In this document: piece by piece, positions 6,449 through 13,961 of the stretch | How the letters are laid out: the number at the start of each line of letters is the position of its first letter | Position numbering within the stretch: the stretch's first letter is position 1 | Assembly: GCA_945889545.1 (NCBI GenBank) | Contig: CAMDCC010000030.1 | Coordinates: 1 to 15,919, forward strand | DNA from: Bifidobacterium breve | GTDB taxonomy: Bacteria; Actinomycetota; Acidimicrobiia; IMCC26256; PALSA-555 | Length of the DNA: 15,919 nucleotides | Direction of reading: 5' to 3' | Notes under the pieces: model-generated | The model's database searches: none | Told to the model about the DNA's origin: nothing | What the model saw: the letters and a program-made list of their open reading frames with translations, nothing else | Translations under genes and position numbers: made by a program

Positions 6449-7022
6449 GAACCTCGCGCCGGGCCGCCTCACAAGTCGCCCTGGCCGCGCATCCCACGAC
6501 GTGATCGTTCACGATCCCCAGGGATTGCATGGCCGCGTACGCAGTGGTTGGGCCCACGAACCGAAAGCCGCGCCGGCGGAGCTCCTTCGAGAGTGCGGTC
6601 GACTCGTCGGTCACCGCGGGGATGTCGGCGAGCGCTCGGGGCACCCGGCGTCGACCCTTCGGAGCGAACGACCAGATGAGGTCGGACAGCGAGGCGCCGT
6701 CGGCCTGGACCGAAAGCGTGGCCTGGGCGTTGGCGATCGTCGCTTCGATCTTTCCGCGATGGCGCACGATGCCCGCATCGCCGAGCAGTCGCTTCACATC
6801 GCGCGCGCCGAACTTCGAGACCGCCGCTGGCTCGAACCCGGCGAAGGCCTGACGGAACCCGTCGCGCTTGCGCAGGATCGTGAGCCACGACAAACCCGAC
6901 TGGAACCCTTCGAGGCAAAGCTTCTCGAAGATGCGTGCGTCGTCGGTGACCGGCCGACCCCACTCGTCGTCGTGATACGCCGCATACTCAGGCGGCGCCG
7001 CGCCCCATCGGCACCGTCGCAC
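6423..7022 (-). CDS. tag: DNA-3-methyladenine glycosylase I
   Basis: Tag excises 3-methyladenine from alkylated DNA, starting base excision repair in the cytoplasm. The 199-residue protein has all four zinc ligands at the positions expected from the E. coli enzyme: C4, H17 (in YHDDEWG), H174 and C178 (in NDHVVGC). E38 in CLEGFQSGLSW is the residue that recognises the base. Length is normal (E. coli 187). The start is GTG at 7022, giving the standard MRRCRWG N-terminus. It lies 38 bp downstream of dnaB in the same direction and may be co-transcribed with it. The last 26 bp overlap the end of the sulfotransferase gene. Confidence 0.93.
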   Translation of the reverse strand: MRRCRWGAAPPEYAAYHDDEWGRPVTDDARIFEKLCLEGFQSGLSWLTILRKRDGFRQAFAGFEPAAVSKFGARDVKRLLGDAGIVRHRGKIEATIANAQATLSVQADGASLSDLIWSFAPKGRRRVPRALADIPAVTDESTALSKELRRRGFRFVGPTTAYAAMQSLGIVNDHVVGCAARATCEAARREVLSATRAPR

Positions 7023-7060
7023 ACCGTCGTTACCCCGAACGAGATCGCTGATGGCGAGCG

Positions 7061-10000
7061 CTACTCCCTCGCCATGTTGGCGAACTTCACGAAGTGATCG
7101 AGGAACGCGAGGCGCGTAACACCGGTCGGCCCATTTCGGTGCTTCGACACGATGACCTCCGCCGAGCCGCGCGCGTCAGACTCCGGGTTGTACACCTCGT
7201 CGCGATACAAGAAGAGCACGACGTCACTATCTTGTTCGAGCGAGTTATGACAAACGATTCCGTTTGACAAAAAGTTGTGGGTTTCAAGGACGCTCGCGTC
7301 GAAGGTAGGCATCTCGCCAAGCGGCGTGATGCGGGCGACTTCGTCCCAGAGCACATCGCTCGTTGCAAGATCTTGCAGCAACGGATCGGGAAGCGCGGTC
7401 GCGAGGCGTTGCATGCGCGCCCGCCCTACGCCGTGCTTGTAGAGCGTCGACCCGCAGTACGCCATACCCAACCGTGCCGCGAGCTCACGCGCCGTGACTG
7501 CGAGGCCCGGCAGAACCTTGGCGCGCACGTAATCCCAGATCTCACGCGGGACGGTGTCGATGTTCGGATTCGACTTCCGAGCGAGTAGGACCTCGCGAGC
7601 CCTCGGAATGATGTGACCTCGCGAACCGTGTACACCCACCAGATCGAGGAATCGAAGTTGTTCCTCCCGACCGGAGATATCAACGGTGTAGCCCGTCCGT
7701 CCCTTTGTGGGCGGAACGGTGCGGAGCCGGGAACGGATGTCGAGCCGGAGGAGTAGGTCCTGAACACCCTGCGCCAGTTCCTTGCTCGTCGACGCGTAGT
7801 ACGTGTGCACCGTGTCGCCCTTTGAGATCGTGAGCGAGCCGTCAGTTGCCCAGAGGTGGCGGAGGAAGAGCGCTATCTGACGTTCGGGCAGGCTGAAGAT
7901 CTCTCGGGGGACGAACTTCTCCCAGGAGCGCTTGCCCCAGAGTCCGTATTGCTCCAGCCAGACCCCGATCGGGTTGCGCTTGCCGTGCGTGAGGTGGAAC
8001 GGGGGCGGGAGATACACCTGAGTCCAGGTGCGCTCTTGCTTCACGCGCGCCTCGATCCCGAAACGTGACTTCGCCGCGGCACGGACGGCTTCGATGTTCT
8101 CGGGGTCGATGGTTGTGTACTGGAGTGCGTGCGTCGGCAGGTGGCAGCCGTCGCCCAACAGATGCCCGAGGAGGATCAGCTCGTCGTCGCGCCATTCGCC
8201 GGCGCGCGCTGGCGCGGGTATGCGGCGGGGCGCGGCGATTCTCGATCCCACGGACAGCTCATCGAGCCGCTGCCAGCCGTCGAGGGTGAGGAACGGGTGG
8301 TTCGCGCTTGCTTTGACTGTGCGGCCCGACGTGAGCCGGAGCTCGAACACCTCTTTGGTTCCGCTCGGGAACACGTGCGTCATCACGCCGGGCACGAGCT
8401 TGAGGTGCTCGTCGAGCGTCCACACCGGAATGTCGGTCTCGCCCGTCAGCATCAGCTCGCCGAGTGTGACGTCGGCATTGGTGTCGGCGCGCGTGACCCG
8501 CGTGTCGGCGGTCAGGCACCCTGACTCACGAAGGTCGGCGAGCATCGGGCGCTTGTCTTGGCGGTACTCGAGCTGACGGTTGAGCTGCGAGAGGGCCATC
8601 ACCGGACAGTCGAGCTCGCGGGCGAGGATCTTCAGGCCACGCGAGATCTCCGCGACCTCGACCTGGCGGTTCTCCATACGCCGGGTAGTGCTCGGCGTCA
8701 TGAGCTGGAGGTAGTCGACGACGATGAGCCCGAGGTCGCCGTGGCGCGCCTTGGCGCGTCGGGCCTTGGCCCGCATCTCCATGACCGTGCAGTGGGGGTT
8801 GTCGTCGATGTAGAGCGGTGTCTCGGCGAGGCGACCCACCGCGTGCGACAGCCGACCCCAATCGGCCTCGGGGATGTCGCCGGTCTGGAGCCGACGCGCA
8901 TCGACGCGCGCTTCACCCGCGAGCAACCGCTTCGTGAGCTCGAGCACACCCATTTCCATCGAGAAGAACATCACCGGCCGCCGCGCGGTCATCGCAACGT
9001 TCGCCGCGGCTCCCAATGCGAACGCCGAGTTGTGGACGATGACGTCGCCGGCAACGAAGTTGTGGAGCTCGGGGACGGTCAGGTCGTAGACCTGCTCGTT
9101 GCCGTCGAAGTCGATGGACACAATCTCGTCCCAATAGATGTCCGACGACGCGATCTTTTGGAGATCCGAAGATCCGAGGGCAGTGGAGAGCTCCGCCACG
9201 ATGCCGCGGCCAGGTGATCGCTTCCCCACGTGCCAGTTGTGGTTCCGAGGCCGACCCGAAAGCTCCGATATTGATGCCCACGGCCGATCACCCTTCACCG
9301 CGAGGATCTGCTGCCATGTCTCGATCGGAAGCGTGTCGAGGTTGGCGTTCGCCTGACGATTGCTCACGGCGGCGCGCACGCGCTCAACCGCAGCCTCGCG
9401 CCCAAGGATGCCGATCTGGTCGCAGAAGATGCTGAGTGATTCGTGGGTCGTGATCTGGACGGTCCACGCCGGGCGGCGCGTTCCCTTGTAGGCAATCTGC
9501 CGCAGACGCAGGCGGGAGAGGATGCCGAACCGCAGCAGGAGGTGTTGCACCGCCCGCGCGAGCGGCTCGGACACCGAGCAGTACTCGACCTGGGTGAACC
9601 CGAACTTGTCGACCCATGCCGAACCGTCGGTTGCATACAGCCGATTCAGGAAGAGGACGAGGTTCTGCCGCGAGAGCCGGAAGATCGCTTCAGGGATCCG
9701 CTTCTCGTGCGACGTCTTGCCCCAGACACCGTGCTCACGGCAGAGGTCGATGATCGGGTTGGGTGCTCCGCGCCGAGTGACGAGGCGGTAGTTGTACTTG
9801 CCGCTCGGGTGCACAGAAGCGCCGAACTCGCCACATCGATCCGTGAGCTCAGCCAGCACGGCCGGGGATGCGGTCGACATCGACGGACTGGTGTTGCGCA
9901 AGCAGCCATCACCGATGAGGAAGGCCAGCAGCACGATCTCGGCTTCGCGCAGCGGCTCGTGGCCGAACACGGGGATCGTTCGCGGTACGGCCACCCGTGT

Positions 10001-10951
10001 CTTGACCTCAACATCAGCGAGCGGACGCCAGCCGGTGGGCGTGAGGAACGGATGCGAAGCGGTCGTGCGAATGACGCGACCCGAGCGCGTCGTCACTTGG
10101 AAGACGGGCTTGACGCCGTCGTCGATGAATGCGGACGGGGCGATGGGCCTGAATTTCAGGTCGTTGTCCAGTGCGAGAACTTGACCGGGTGCACCGAGAC
10201 GCCCGCGCCGATGCATCTCCGCGGCGGTGCGCAGATCACCCGTCGAAGCGTCGACGACGAGCGTGTCCCAGGCGACGCACTTGCCCATACCGGGCCTTGC
10301 TGCGACGACGATGAGGTTCGACGGTTGCAGACCGAGGAGCAGGTGGTCGAGATCGACGTAGCCGGTCTGCACACCGGTGATCTCGCCCCCGGTGCCGTAC
10401 AGCGCTTCGAGCTGGTCGAGCGTGTCCTGCAACGCTACGGACACGACGACCATCGACTCGGACACGCGCTGCTCGGCAACTTCGAACACGAGGGCTTCGG
10501 CGTGGTCGAGTGTCTCGGCAACCTCGGAGGAATCGTCGTACCCCATCTCCGCGATGTCGCCTGCGACCGCGATGAGCCGCCGAAGGAGTGCGAGCTCGTT
10601 GACGATCTTTGCGTAGTGCGCGGCGTTAGCGGACGCGGGGGTGCCGGCTTGCAGCTTCATCAGCGTCTGACGCCCACCGAGCGCGTCGAGCAGGTCGGCG
10701 CGCCGCAGCTCGTCGGCGACCGTGACCGGATCGACGGGCTCGCCCTGCCCGTAGAGCGACATGACCGCTTCGTAGACGTGCCCGTGCGCAGGCTTGTAGA
10801 AGTCGGTGGCGCCGACCCGTGCTTCGGTGGCCGCGCTGATCGCATCGCGCGAGAGCAACATGGCTCCGAGCAGCGACTCTTCAGCTTCGAGGTTGTGCGG
10901 CGGGACGCGACCGGGCGCGCGTCGCGACGCCGGCTCTAGCGCCTGGACCAC
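7061..10951 (-). CDS. dnaB: Replicative DNA helicase DnaB carrying two inteins
   Basis: DnaB is the hexameric replication-fork helicase. The precursor is 1296 residues; removing two inteins leaves 454, the normal length. Extein 1 is residues 1-224, containing the N-terminal domain (PPHNLEAEESLLGAMLL) and the start of the RecA-like core (ARPGMGK). Extein 2 is 642-811, with Walker B LIVVDYLQLM and SQLNRQLEYR, ending RESG. Extein 3 is 1237-1296 (SLEQDSDVVLFLYRDE to VKFANMARE). Both insertions interrupt residues essential for ATP binding or catalysis, so no active helicase forms until both splice out; each is followed by Ser, a valid +1 nucleophile. The start is GTG at 10951, preceded by AGGGGGAA. 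It follows rplI by 237 bp and precedes tag. Confidence 0.96.
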   Translation of the reverse strand: MVQALEPASRRAPGRVPPHNLEAEESLLGAMLLSRDAISAATEARVGATDFYKPAHGHVYEAVMSLYGQGEPVDPVTVADELRRADLLDALGGRQTLMKLQAGTPASANAAHYAKIVNELALLRRLIAVAGDIAEMGYDDSSEVAETLDHAEALVFEVAEQRVSESMVVVSVALQDTLDQLEALYGTGGEITGVQTGYVDLDHLLLGLQPSNLIVVAARPGMGKCVAWDTLVVDASTGDLRTAAEMHRRGRLGAPGQVLALDNDLKFRPIAPSAFIDDGVKPVFQVTTRSGRVIRTTASHPFLTPTGWRPLADVEVKTRVAVPRTIPVFGHEPLREAEIVLLAFLIGDGCLRNTSPSMSTASPAVLAELTDRCGEFGASVHPSGKYNYRLVTRRGAPNPIIDLCREHGVWGKTSHEKRIPEAIFRLSRQNLVLFLNRLYATDGSAWVDKFGFTQVEYCSVSEPLARAVQHLLLRFGILSRLRLRQIAYKGTRRPAWTVQITTHESLSIFCDQIGILGREAAVERVRAAVSNRQANANLDTLPIETWQQILAVKGDRPWASISELSGRPRNHNWHVGKRSPGRGIVAELSTALGSSDLQKIASSDIYWDEIVSIDFDGNEQVYDLTVPELHNFVAGDVIVHNSAFALGAAANVAMTARRPVMFFSMEMGVLELTKRLLAGEARVDARRLQTGDIPEADWGRLSHAVGRLAETPLYIDDNPHCTVMEMRAKARRAKARHGDLGLIVVDYLQLMTPSTTRRMENRQVEVAEISRGLKILARELDCPVMALSQLNRQLEYRQDKRPMLADLRESGCLTADTRVTRADTNADVTLGELMLTGETDIPVWTLDEHLKLVPGVMTHVFPSGTKEVFELRLTSGRTVKASANHPFLTLDGWQRLDELSVGSRIAAPRRIPAPARAGEWRDDELILLGHLLGDGCHLPTHALQYTTIDPENIEAVRAAAKSRFGIEARVKQERTWTQVYLPPPFHLTHGKRNPIGVWLEQYGLWGKRSWEKFVPREIFSLPERQIALFLRHLWATDGSLTISKGDTVHTYYASTSKELAQGVQDLLLRLDIRSRLRTVPPTKGRTGYTVDISGREEQLRFLDLVGVHGSRGHIIPRAREVLLARKSNPNIDTVPREIWDYVRAKVLPGLAVTARELAARLGMAYCGSTLYKHGVGRARMQRLATALPDPLLQDLATSDVLWDEVARITPLGEMPTFDASVLETHNFLSNGIVCHNSLEQDSDVVLFLYRDEVYNPESDARGSAEVIVSKHRNGPTGVTRLAFLDHFVKFANMARE
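7244..8518 (-). mobile_element. DnaB intein 2 (425 residues, with LAGLIDADG homing endonuclease)
   Basis: It is inserted after RESG and before SLEQDSD, the same place as the well-known Synechocystis DnaB intein. Splicing residues are Cys1 and the terminal H424-N425 with Ser +1. Block B is KASANHPFL with H74; its usual Thr is Ser71. The late block has ETHNF and ends IVCHN. The endonuclease motifs are LLGHLLGDG (about 116-124, acidic D123) and LFLRHLWATDG (about 217-227, D226), both with the catalytic Asp. The element therefore looks able both to splice and to home. It shares WGK-S-EK, P-EIF and NPNIDTVP-EIW-type segments with intein 1 in the same gene. Confidence 0.93.
9029..10279 (-). mobile_element. 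DnaB intein 1 (417 residues, with LAGLIDADG homing endonuclease)
   Basis: It is inserted in the Walker A loop between GMGK and SAFAL. Splicing residues are Cys1 (CVAWDTLVV), T73 and H76 in block B (TTASHPFL), and the terminal VIVHN with H416-N417 and Ser +1. The endonuclease motifs are LLAFLIGDG (117-125, D124) and LFLNRLYATDG (209-219, D218), with both catalytic Asp present. Between motif 2 and the C-terminal splicing block lies a segment (about 300-375) with NANLDTLPIETW, matching the corresponding region of intein 2. It looks fully functional. Horizontal mobility is known for the class; transfer here is inferred. Confidence 0.93.
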
Positions 10952-11028
10952 AGCGTGCTTTCCCCCTGTCCCGGCGAGGGCCGCCGGGCGTCGATTCGTA
11001 GTGGTGAGTTGCGGAGTATGAGCGCGCG

Positions 11029-11094
11029 GGCCTGTGGAGTGGTAGAGCGAAATCCTTGTGGATCAAGGGGTCGGATATCCCCAGGCCTGTGGAG
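11029..11094. repeat. 11-bp direct repeats and DnaA-box-like sequence upstream of dnaB
   Basis: GGCCTGTGGAG occurs exactly at 11029-11039 and 11084-11094. Between them, TGTGGATCA (11057-11065) differs from the inverted DnaA box TGTGGATAA at one base. A GGGG-N7-TCCCC symmetry lies near 11067-11082. The region precedes dnaB by about 80-140 bp. Regulation of dnaB through these sites is possible but unproven. Confidence 0.35.
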
Positions 11095-11153
11095 GACGGG
11101 TTCCATGACCCGATGCTCGCAGTTGGGTGAGACAGCCTCTGAACAGCACATTC

Positions 11154-11169
11154 GCCCGCTTCGGCGGGC
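11154..11169 (-). terminator. Hairpin downstream of rplI
   Basis: GCCCGC (11154-11159) pairs with GCGGGC (11164-11169) around a 4-nt loop, 19 bp past the rplI stop on the minus strand. There is no U tract. It probably ends or attenuates the rpsF-ssb-rpsR-rplI transcript before dnaB. Confidence 0.45.
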
Positions 11170-11188
11170 AAATGGTCCAGGGATCGCG

Positions 11189-11635
11189 CTAGCCCGCGAC
11201 GACCTCGACGTGGATTGTGGCGTCGACGCCAGAGTGCAATCGCACCGTCAGCTCGGCCGGACCGAGCTCCTTGAGCGGCTCGACCAAGTCGATCTTGCGG
11301 CGATCGATCTCGACGCCGCTCTGCGCGAGCACCGCGTCGGCGATGTCGGACGAGGTCACCGAACCGAACAGCTTGCCGCCCTCACCCGCGCGCGCCTTGA
11401 TCTCGACCCGAGCACCAGAGATCTTGGCTGCCACTTCTTCGGCCGTCGCGCGGTCGCGCACCTCTCGCACTTCGCGGCTGCGGCGCATCGACTCGGCTTG
11501 CTTGACGATGCCCTTCGATGCCTTGAGCGCGAGACCACGCGGCACGAGGTAGTTCCGTGCGTAACCGTCGGCAACTTCGAGCATGTCGCCTTTGCGACCG
11601 AGGTTGTCGACGTCTTCGCGAAGCACGATCTTCAT
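11189..11635 (-). CDS. rplI: 50S ribosomal protein L9
   Basis: The 148-residue protein has the L9 signature at the N-terminus (MKIVLREDVDNLGRKGD, then DGYARNYLVPRGLA). A long helix rich in Arg/Glu (about 40-70) connects to the C-terminal domain (SVTSSDIADAV to TVRLHSGVDATIHVEV). L9 binds 23S rRNA near the base of the L1 stalk and helps maintain reading frame. Length is standard. The ATG at 11635 overlaps the rpsR stop (ATGA, 4 bp), so translation is coupled. It is the last gene of the rpsF-ssb-rpsR-rplI group. Confidence 0.96.
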   Translation of the reverse strand: MKIVLREDVDNLGRKGDMLEVADGYARNYLVPRGLALKASKGIVKQAESMRRSREVREVRDRATAEEVAAKISGARVEIKARAGEGGKLFGSVTSSDIADAVLAQSGVEIDRRKIDLVEPLKELGPAELTVRLHSGVDATIHVEVVAG

Positions 11636-12201
11636 GACTCGTCCTCAGTCTCGGGCCCGCTGTCGGTCTCGGGTGCTGAGATGTCGTCGACCACAACCGC
11701 GACCGGCGCATCCGCCGACGCCTCGATGTCCACTTCCGGCGCGGCCACGACTTCGAAGTCACCACCCGTGTCCTCGAGACCGCCGGACTCGACTCCGTTG
11801 TCGAGCGCGAGCACATCGGTGTCGTGATCCGGGGTGTCCTGGTCGGGCGCTTCGATTGTCTCGATGGAATCTCGGCGCGGTTCGAACTCGCGCAGCGTGC
11901 CGCCATCGCGGTCGCCACGCTTGCCCTTGGACCGGTTTGTGACCTGACGCACGGAGTACGGCAGAAGTGCCATCTCCCGCGCGACCCGGATCGCCTTAGC
12001 GACGGCACGCTGCTGCTGCGCGTCGTTGCCGGTGACGCGACGAGCGCGGATCTTGGCCCGCTCCGACATGAAGCGCCGGAGGAGGTTGACGTCCTTGTAA
12101 TCGATCCAACCCACCGACTCTGAGTCGAGGATCGAGATCTTCTTCTTGGGCCGACGATCGCGGTCTTCCCGCTTCGTACGCGCTCTAGGTCGGGCTGCCA
12201 T
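11632..12201 (-). CDS. rpsR: 30S ribosomal protein S18 with a long acidic C-terminal tail
   Basis: S18 sits on the 30S platform and pairs with S6. Residues about 19-93 are the normal protein: basic start, DYKDVNLLRRFMSERAKI, VTGNDAQQQRAVAKAIRVAREMALLPY. Usual S18 is about 75-90 residues, whereas this is 189. The extra part from about 94 has a short basic/polar joint and then residues 111-189, which contain 26 Asp/Glu and no Lys or Arg. The tail is in frame with no stop, and the rplI start overlaps its end, so it is not an annotation artefact. Its role is unknown. The start at ATG 12201 is 2 nt from the ssb stop. Confidence 0.94.
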   Translation of the reverse strand: MAARPRARTKREDRDRRPKKKISILDSESVGWIDYKDVNLLRRFMSERAKIRARRVTGNDAQQQRAVAKAIRVAREMALLPYSVRQVTNRSKGKRGDRDGGTLREFEPRRDSIETIEAPDQDTPDHDTDVLALDNGVESGGLEDTGGDFEVVAAPEVDIEASADAPVAVVVDDISAPETDSGPETEDES

Positions 12202-12203
12202 GG

Positions 12204-12683
12204 CTAGAAGGGCTCCTCGCCGAAGTCGTCAGAGGGGGGTGGAGGAGTGGAGGAACCGGAGTCGCCGCCGGCGCCTTGCCCGCCGCCACCACCTTGGCCG
12301 CCACCGCCACCGGGGCCGCCGCGGCGCTCGTTCTTGCTGATGGTGGCCGTCGCCCACCGCAGGCTCGGCCCCACTTCGTCGGCCGCAATCTCGACCACGC
12401 TGCGCTTGTCGCCGTTCTCGGTCTCCCACGAGCGCTGTTCGAGGCGACCGGTGACCACCACGCGCGCGCCCTTACTGAGCGACTCGGAGACGTTCTCGGC
12501 CATCTCTCGCCAGCACACGACGTTGAAGAAGCTGGTGCGCTCCTCCCACTCGTTGGTCTGGCGGTTCATCCACCGGCGGTTCACAGCCAACCCAAACGTG
12601 CAGTTGGCGGCGCCGCCCGCGGTGTATCGCATCTCGGGGTCGCGGGTGACGTTGCCCACGACCGTGACGGTGTTGTCGGCCAT
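12204..12683 (-). CDS. ssb: Single-stranded DNA-binding protein
   Basis: The 159-residue protein has the SSB OB fold in residues 1-112 (MADNTVTVVGNVTRDPEMRY, TSFFNVVCWREMAENV, SKGARVVVTGRLEQRSWE). A Gly-rich disordered linker follows (about 122-145, GGGGGQ repeats). It ends in the acidic tip DDFGEEPF, the docking site for replication and repair partners. It coats single-stranded DNA at forks where DnaB works. It is located between rpsF (30-bp gap) and rpsR (2-bp gap), the usual bacterial order. Start ATG 12683. Confidence 0.96.
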   Translation of the reverse strand: MADNTVTVVGNVTRDPEMRYTAGGAANCTFGLAVNRRWMNRQTNEWEERTSFFNVVCWREMAENVSESLSKGARVVVTGRLEQRSWETENGDKRSVVEIAADEVGPSLRWATATISKNERRGGPGGGGGQGGGGGQGAGGDSGSSTPPPPSDDFGEEPF

Positions 12684-12713
12684 CTTCGGACCTCTCTCTG
12701 CTCGTCCGCCGCG

Positions 12714-13037
12714 CTACGAGCCCGAGGCGGCGGCGGTCTTGCCGTACACCACTTCGGGAATTCGCAGAACTTTGTGGCGGAGCACCTCGTCGGCCAGCGA
12801 AAGCACGCGGCCGAGCTCGTCCATTGCAGCCGGCTCGGCACGCGCCTGGATGACTACGTAGTAGCCCTCCCAGCGGTGCTTCAGCCGGTACGCGAACCGC
12901 CGCTTGCCCCAGTGGTCGACGGTACCGAGCTCGGCACCCTTCGACTTCAGAAGCTCAACGTGGCGGTCGACCGCAGCCCGAACAGCCTCGGGCTCCAGCT
13001 CCGCGTCGAAGATGACCATGACCTCGTACGGCCTCAT
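12714..13037 (-). CDS. rpsF: 30S ribosomal protein S6
   Basis: The 107-residue protein starts MRPYEVMVIFDAELEPEAV and contains VDHWGKRRFAYRLKHRWEGYYVV, the S6 signature. S6 binds the central domain of 16S rRNA together with S18, which is encoded two genes further on. The start is ATG 13037 because AAGGAGGA lies 8 nt upstream and the family begins here; the frame is open to 13106 without sequence resemblance. First gene of the ribosomal/ssb operon. Confidence 0.95.
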   Translation of the reverse strand: MRPYEVMVIFDAELEPEAVRAAVDRHVELLKSKGAELGTVDHWGKRRFAYRLKHRWEGYYVVIQARAEPAAMDELGRVLSLADEVLRHKVLRIPEVVYGKTAAASGS

Positions 13038-13133
13038 GAGCCGTTCCTCCTTCGGACCGTCGAGTGGTCCCGACGGGCTCCCAATGTCACCGGCGAGGCC
13101 GGGCACAGGGAGCAGCAGGTGTTGAAGGGCGTG

Positions 13134-13163
13134 AGGCTACCAGTGAGGTGCCGAAACGCCCAA
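13134..13163 (-). promoter_or_regulatory. Candidate promoter for the rpsF operon
   Basis: Reading the minus strand, TTGGGC (13158-13163) is separated by 18 bp from TAGCCT (13134-13139), which fits TANNNT. It lies about 100 bp before the rpsF start, in the 345-bp gap. Support comes from motif match only. Confidence 0.35.
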
Positions 13164-13252
13164 TGGGGCCATGTCGAGCGACGCAGATCCATGACGACGA
13201 CCGTACGCACCGGGTGTGACAGTGAATGATGGGGGTGGGTCTCGCTGCCCGA

Positions 13253-13364
13253 GCTCCTGCGTCCGGAACGTTGTTGCGCTCAAACCGTTCGCTCCCTCTC
13301 CATGGCTCGCTCACTGGCTCCGCTCCTGCGTCTCGAACCGCGGTGCGTCCAGACCGATCGCTCG
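13253..13364. repeat. Degenerate ~43-bp direct repeat, period 69 bp
   Basis: GCTCCTGCGTCCGGAAC (13253-13269) and GCTCCTGCGTCTCGAAC (13322-13338) match at 15 of 17 bases. Similarity continues weakly for about 26 bp in each copy (ACCGTTCGCTC versus ACCGATCGCTC). It lies in the gap between the DUF192 gene and rpsF. Origin unknown; possibly a decayed duplication. Confidence 0.45.
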
Positions 13365-13375
13365 CGGGGCGAGCG
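13359..13375 (-). terminator. Hairpin downstream of the DUF192 gene
   Basis: CGCTCGC (13359-13365) pairs perfectly with GCGAGCG (13369-13375) around a 3-nt loop, 7 bp past the stop of the DUF192 gene on the minus strand. No U tract follows. It probably ends the panB-DUF192 transcript. Confidence 0.45.
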
Positions 13376-13382
13376 CCGCGCG

Positions 13383-13961
13383 CTACCCGGCGAGGCGGCC
13401 CTTGGGGAGTTCGCCCTTCAGGGTCTCGAGCGCGTAGACGAACTCGGCGTCTGCGCTGTACGACGGGCAGTCGGCGTCCGCGTCCGCGCACGGTCGCATT
13501 CGCAGTCGGCTGACGACCCGACCGTCGCCGTCGTAGAACGCGATGTCGAGTGGCACGGGCACCGTCGACATCGTGAACGAGATCTCAACCGGTTCCGTGT
13601 AGACGAACAGCATCCCGTCGTACTCGCCAATCGTCCTGCGTCGACGCAGCCCTTCGGACCGTTCCTCCGCGGTGTCGGCCACCACGACGCGCAGCGACTT
13701 CCCGCCCACCTCGATGCGCGTCTGCGTGAGCTCACGAAAAGGCTCGCTCGCCGGAACCGCCTCGGCGACAGCTCGCACGAGCGCCGAACCGCCGTTCGTG
13801 GTCGGTGAGTCCGCGTCGTAGCTGTCGACGAGCTGCCACAGGCCGACGGCTGCCAGGACCAGGACGAGCGCCAGGAGCGCGAGCCCCGATTGCTTACGCA
13901 GGCGCGGGTTCGGTGCGCGCGTCTTCCTCCGCGTCACCGGTGTAGAGGTTGAGCGACTCAC
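13383..13961 (-). CDS. DUF192-family protein with N-terminal membrane anchor
   Basis: The 192-residue protein has a basic N-terminus, one hydrophobic segment (about 26-45, GLALLALVLVLAAVGLWQL), and a C-terminal DUF192 domain (about 81-190). Domain features are RVVVADTAEERSEGL, DGMLFVY, VPLDIAFYDGDGRVV and RPC-P-Y. The common third motif with FWM is replaced by ISFTMSTV. DUF192 proteins are small exported proteins of unknown biochemical role. Whether the hydrophobic segment is a signal or an anchor cannot be decided; no AxA site is obvious, so I favour an anchor. The start is GTG 13961 or GTG 13937; neither has a clear ribosome binding site, and both overlap the end of panB, suggesting coupling to it. 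Confidence 0.8.
   Translation of the reverse strand: MSRSTSTPVTRRKTRAPNPRLRKQSGLALLALVLVLAAVGLWQLVDSYDADSPTTNGGSALVRAVAEAVPASEPFRELTQTRIEVGGKSLRVVVADTAEERSEGLRRRRTIGEYDGMLFVYTEPVEISFTMSTVPVPLDIAFYDGDGRVVSRLRMRPCADADADCPSYSADAEFVYALETLKGELPKGRLAG

Noticed and set aside
5243..6472. 409-residue open frame opposite the sulfotransferase gene
   Set aside because: It is a shadow frame rich in Arg/Val/His without recognisable motifs; the plus-strand frame has clear PAPS-binding motifs.
9443..10939. 498-residue open frame on the plus strand opposite dnaB
   Set aside because: It lies entirely antisense to dnaB and its intein, has no domain resemblance, and reflects the GC-rich codon pattern of the real gene.
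10952..11188. Chromosomal replication origin
   Set aside because: Only one near-match to a DnaA box, no AT-rich unwinding region, and no dnaA/dnaN next to it.
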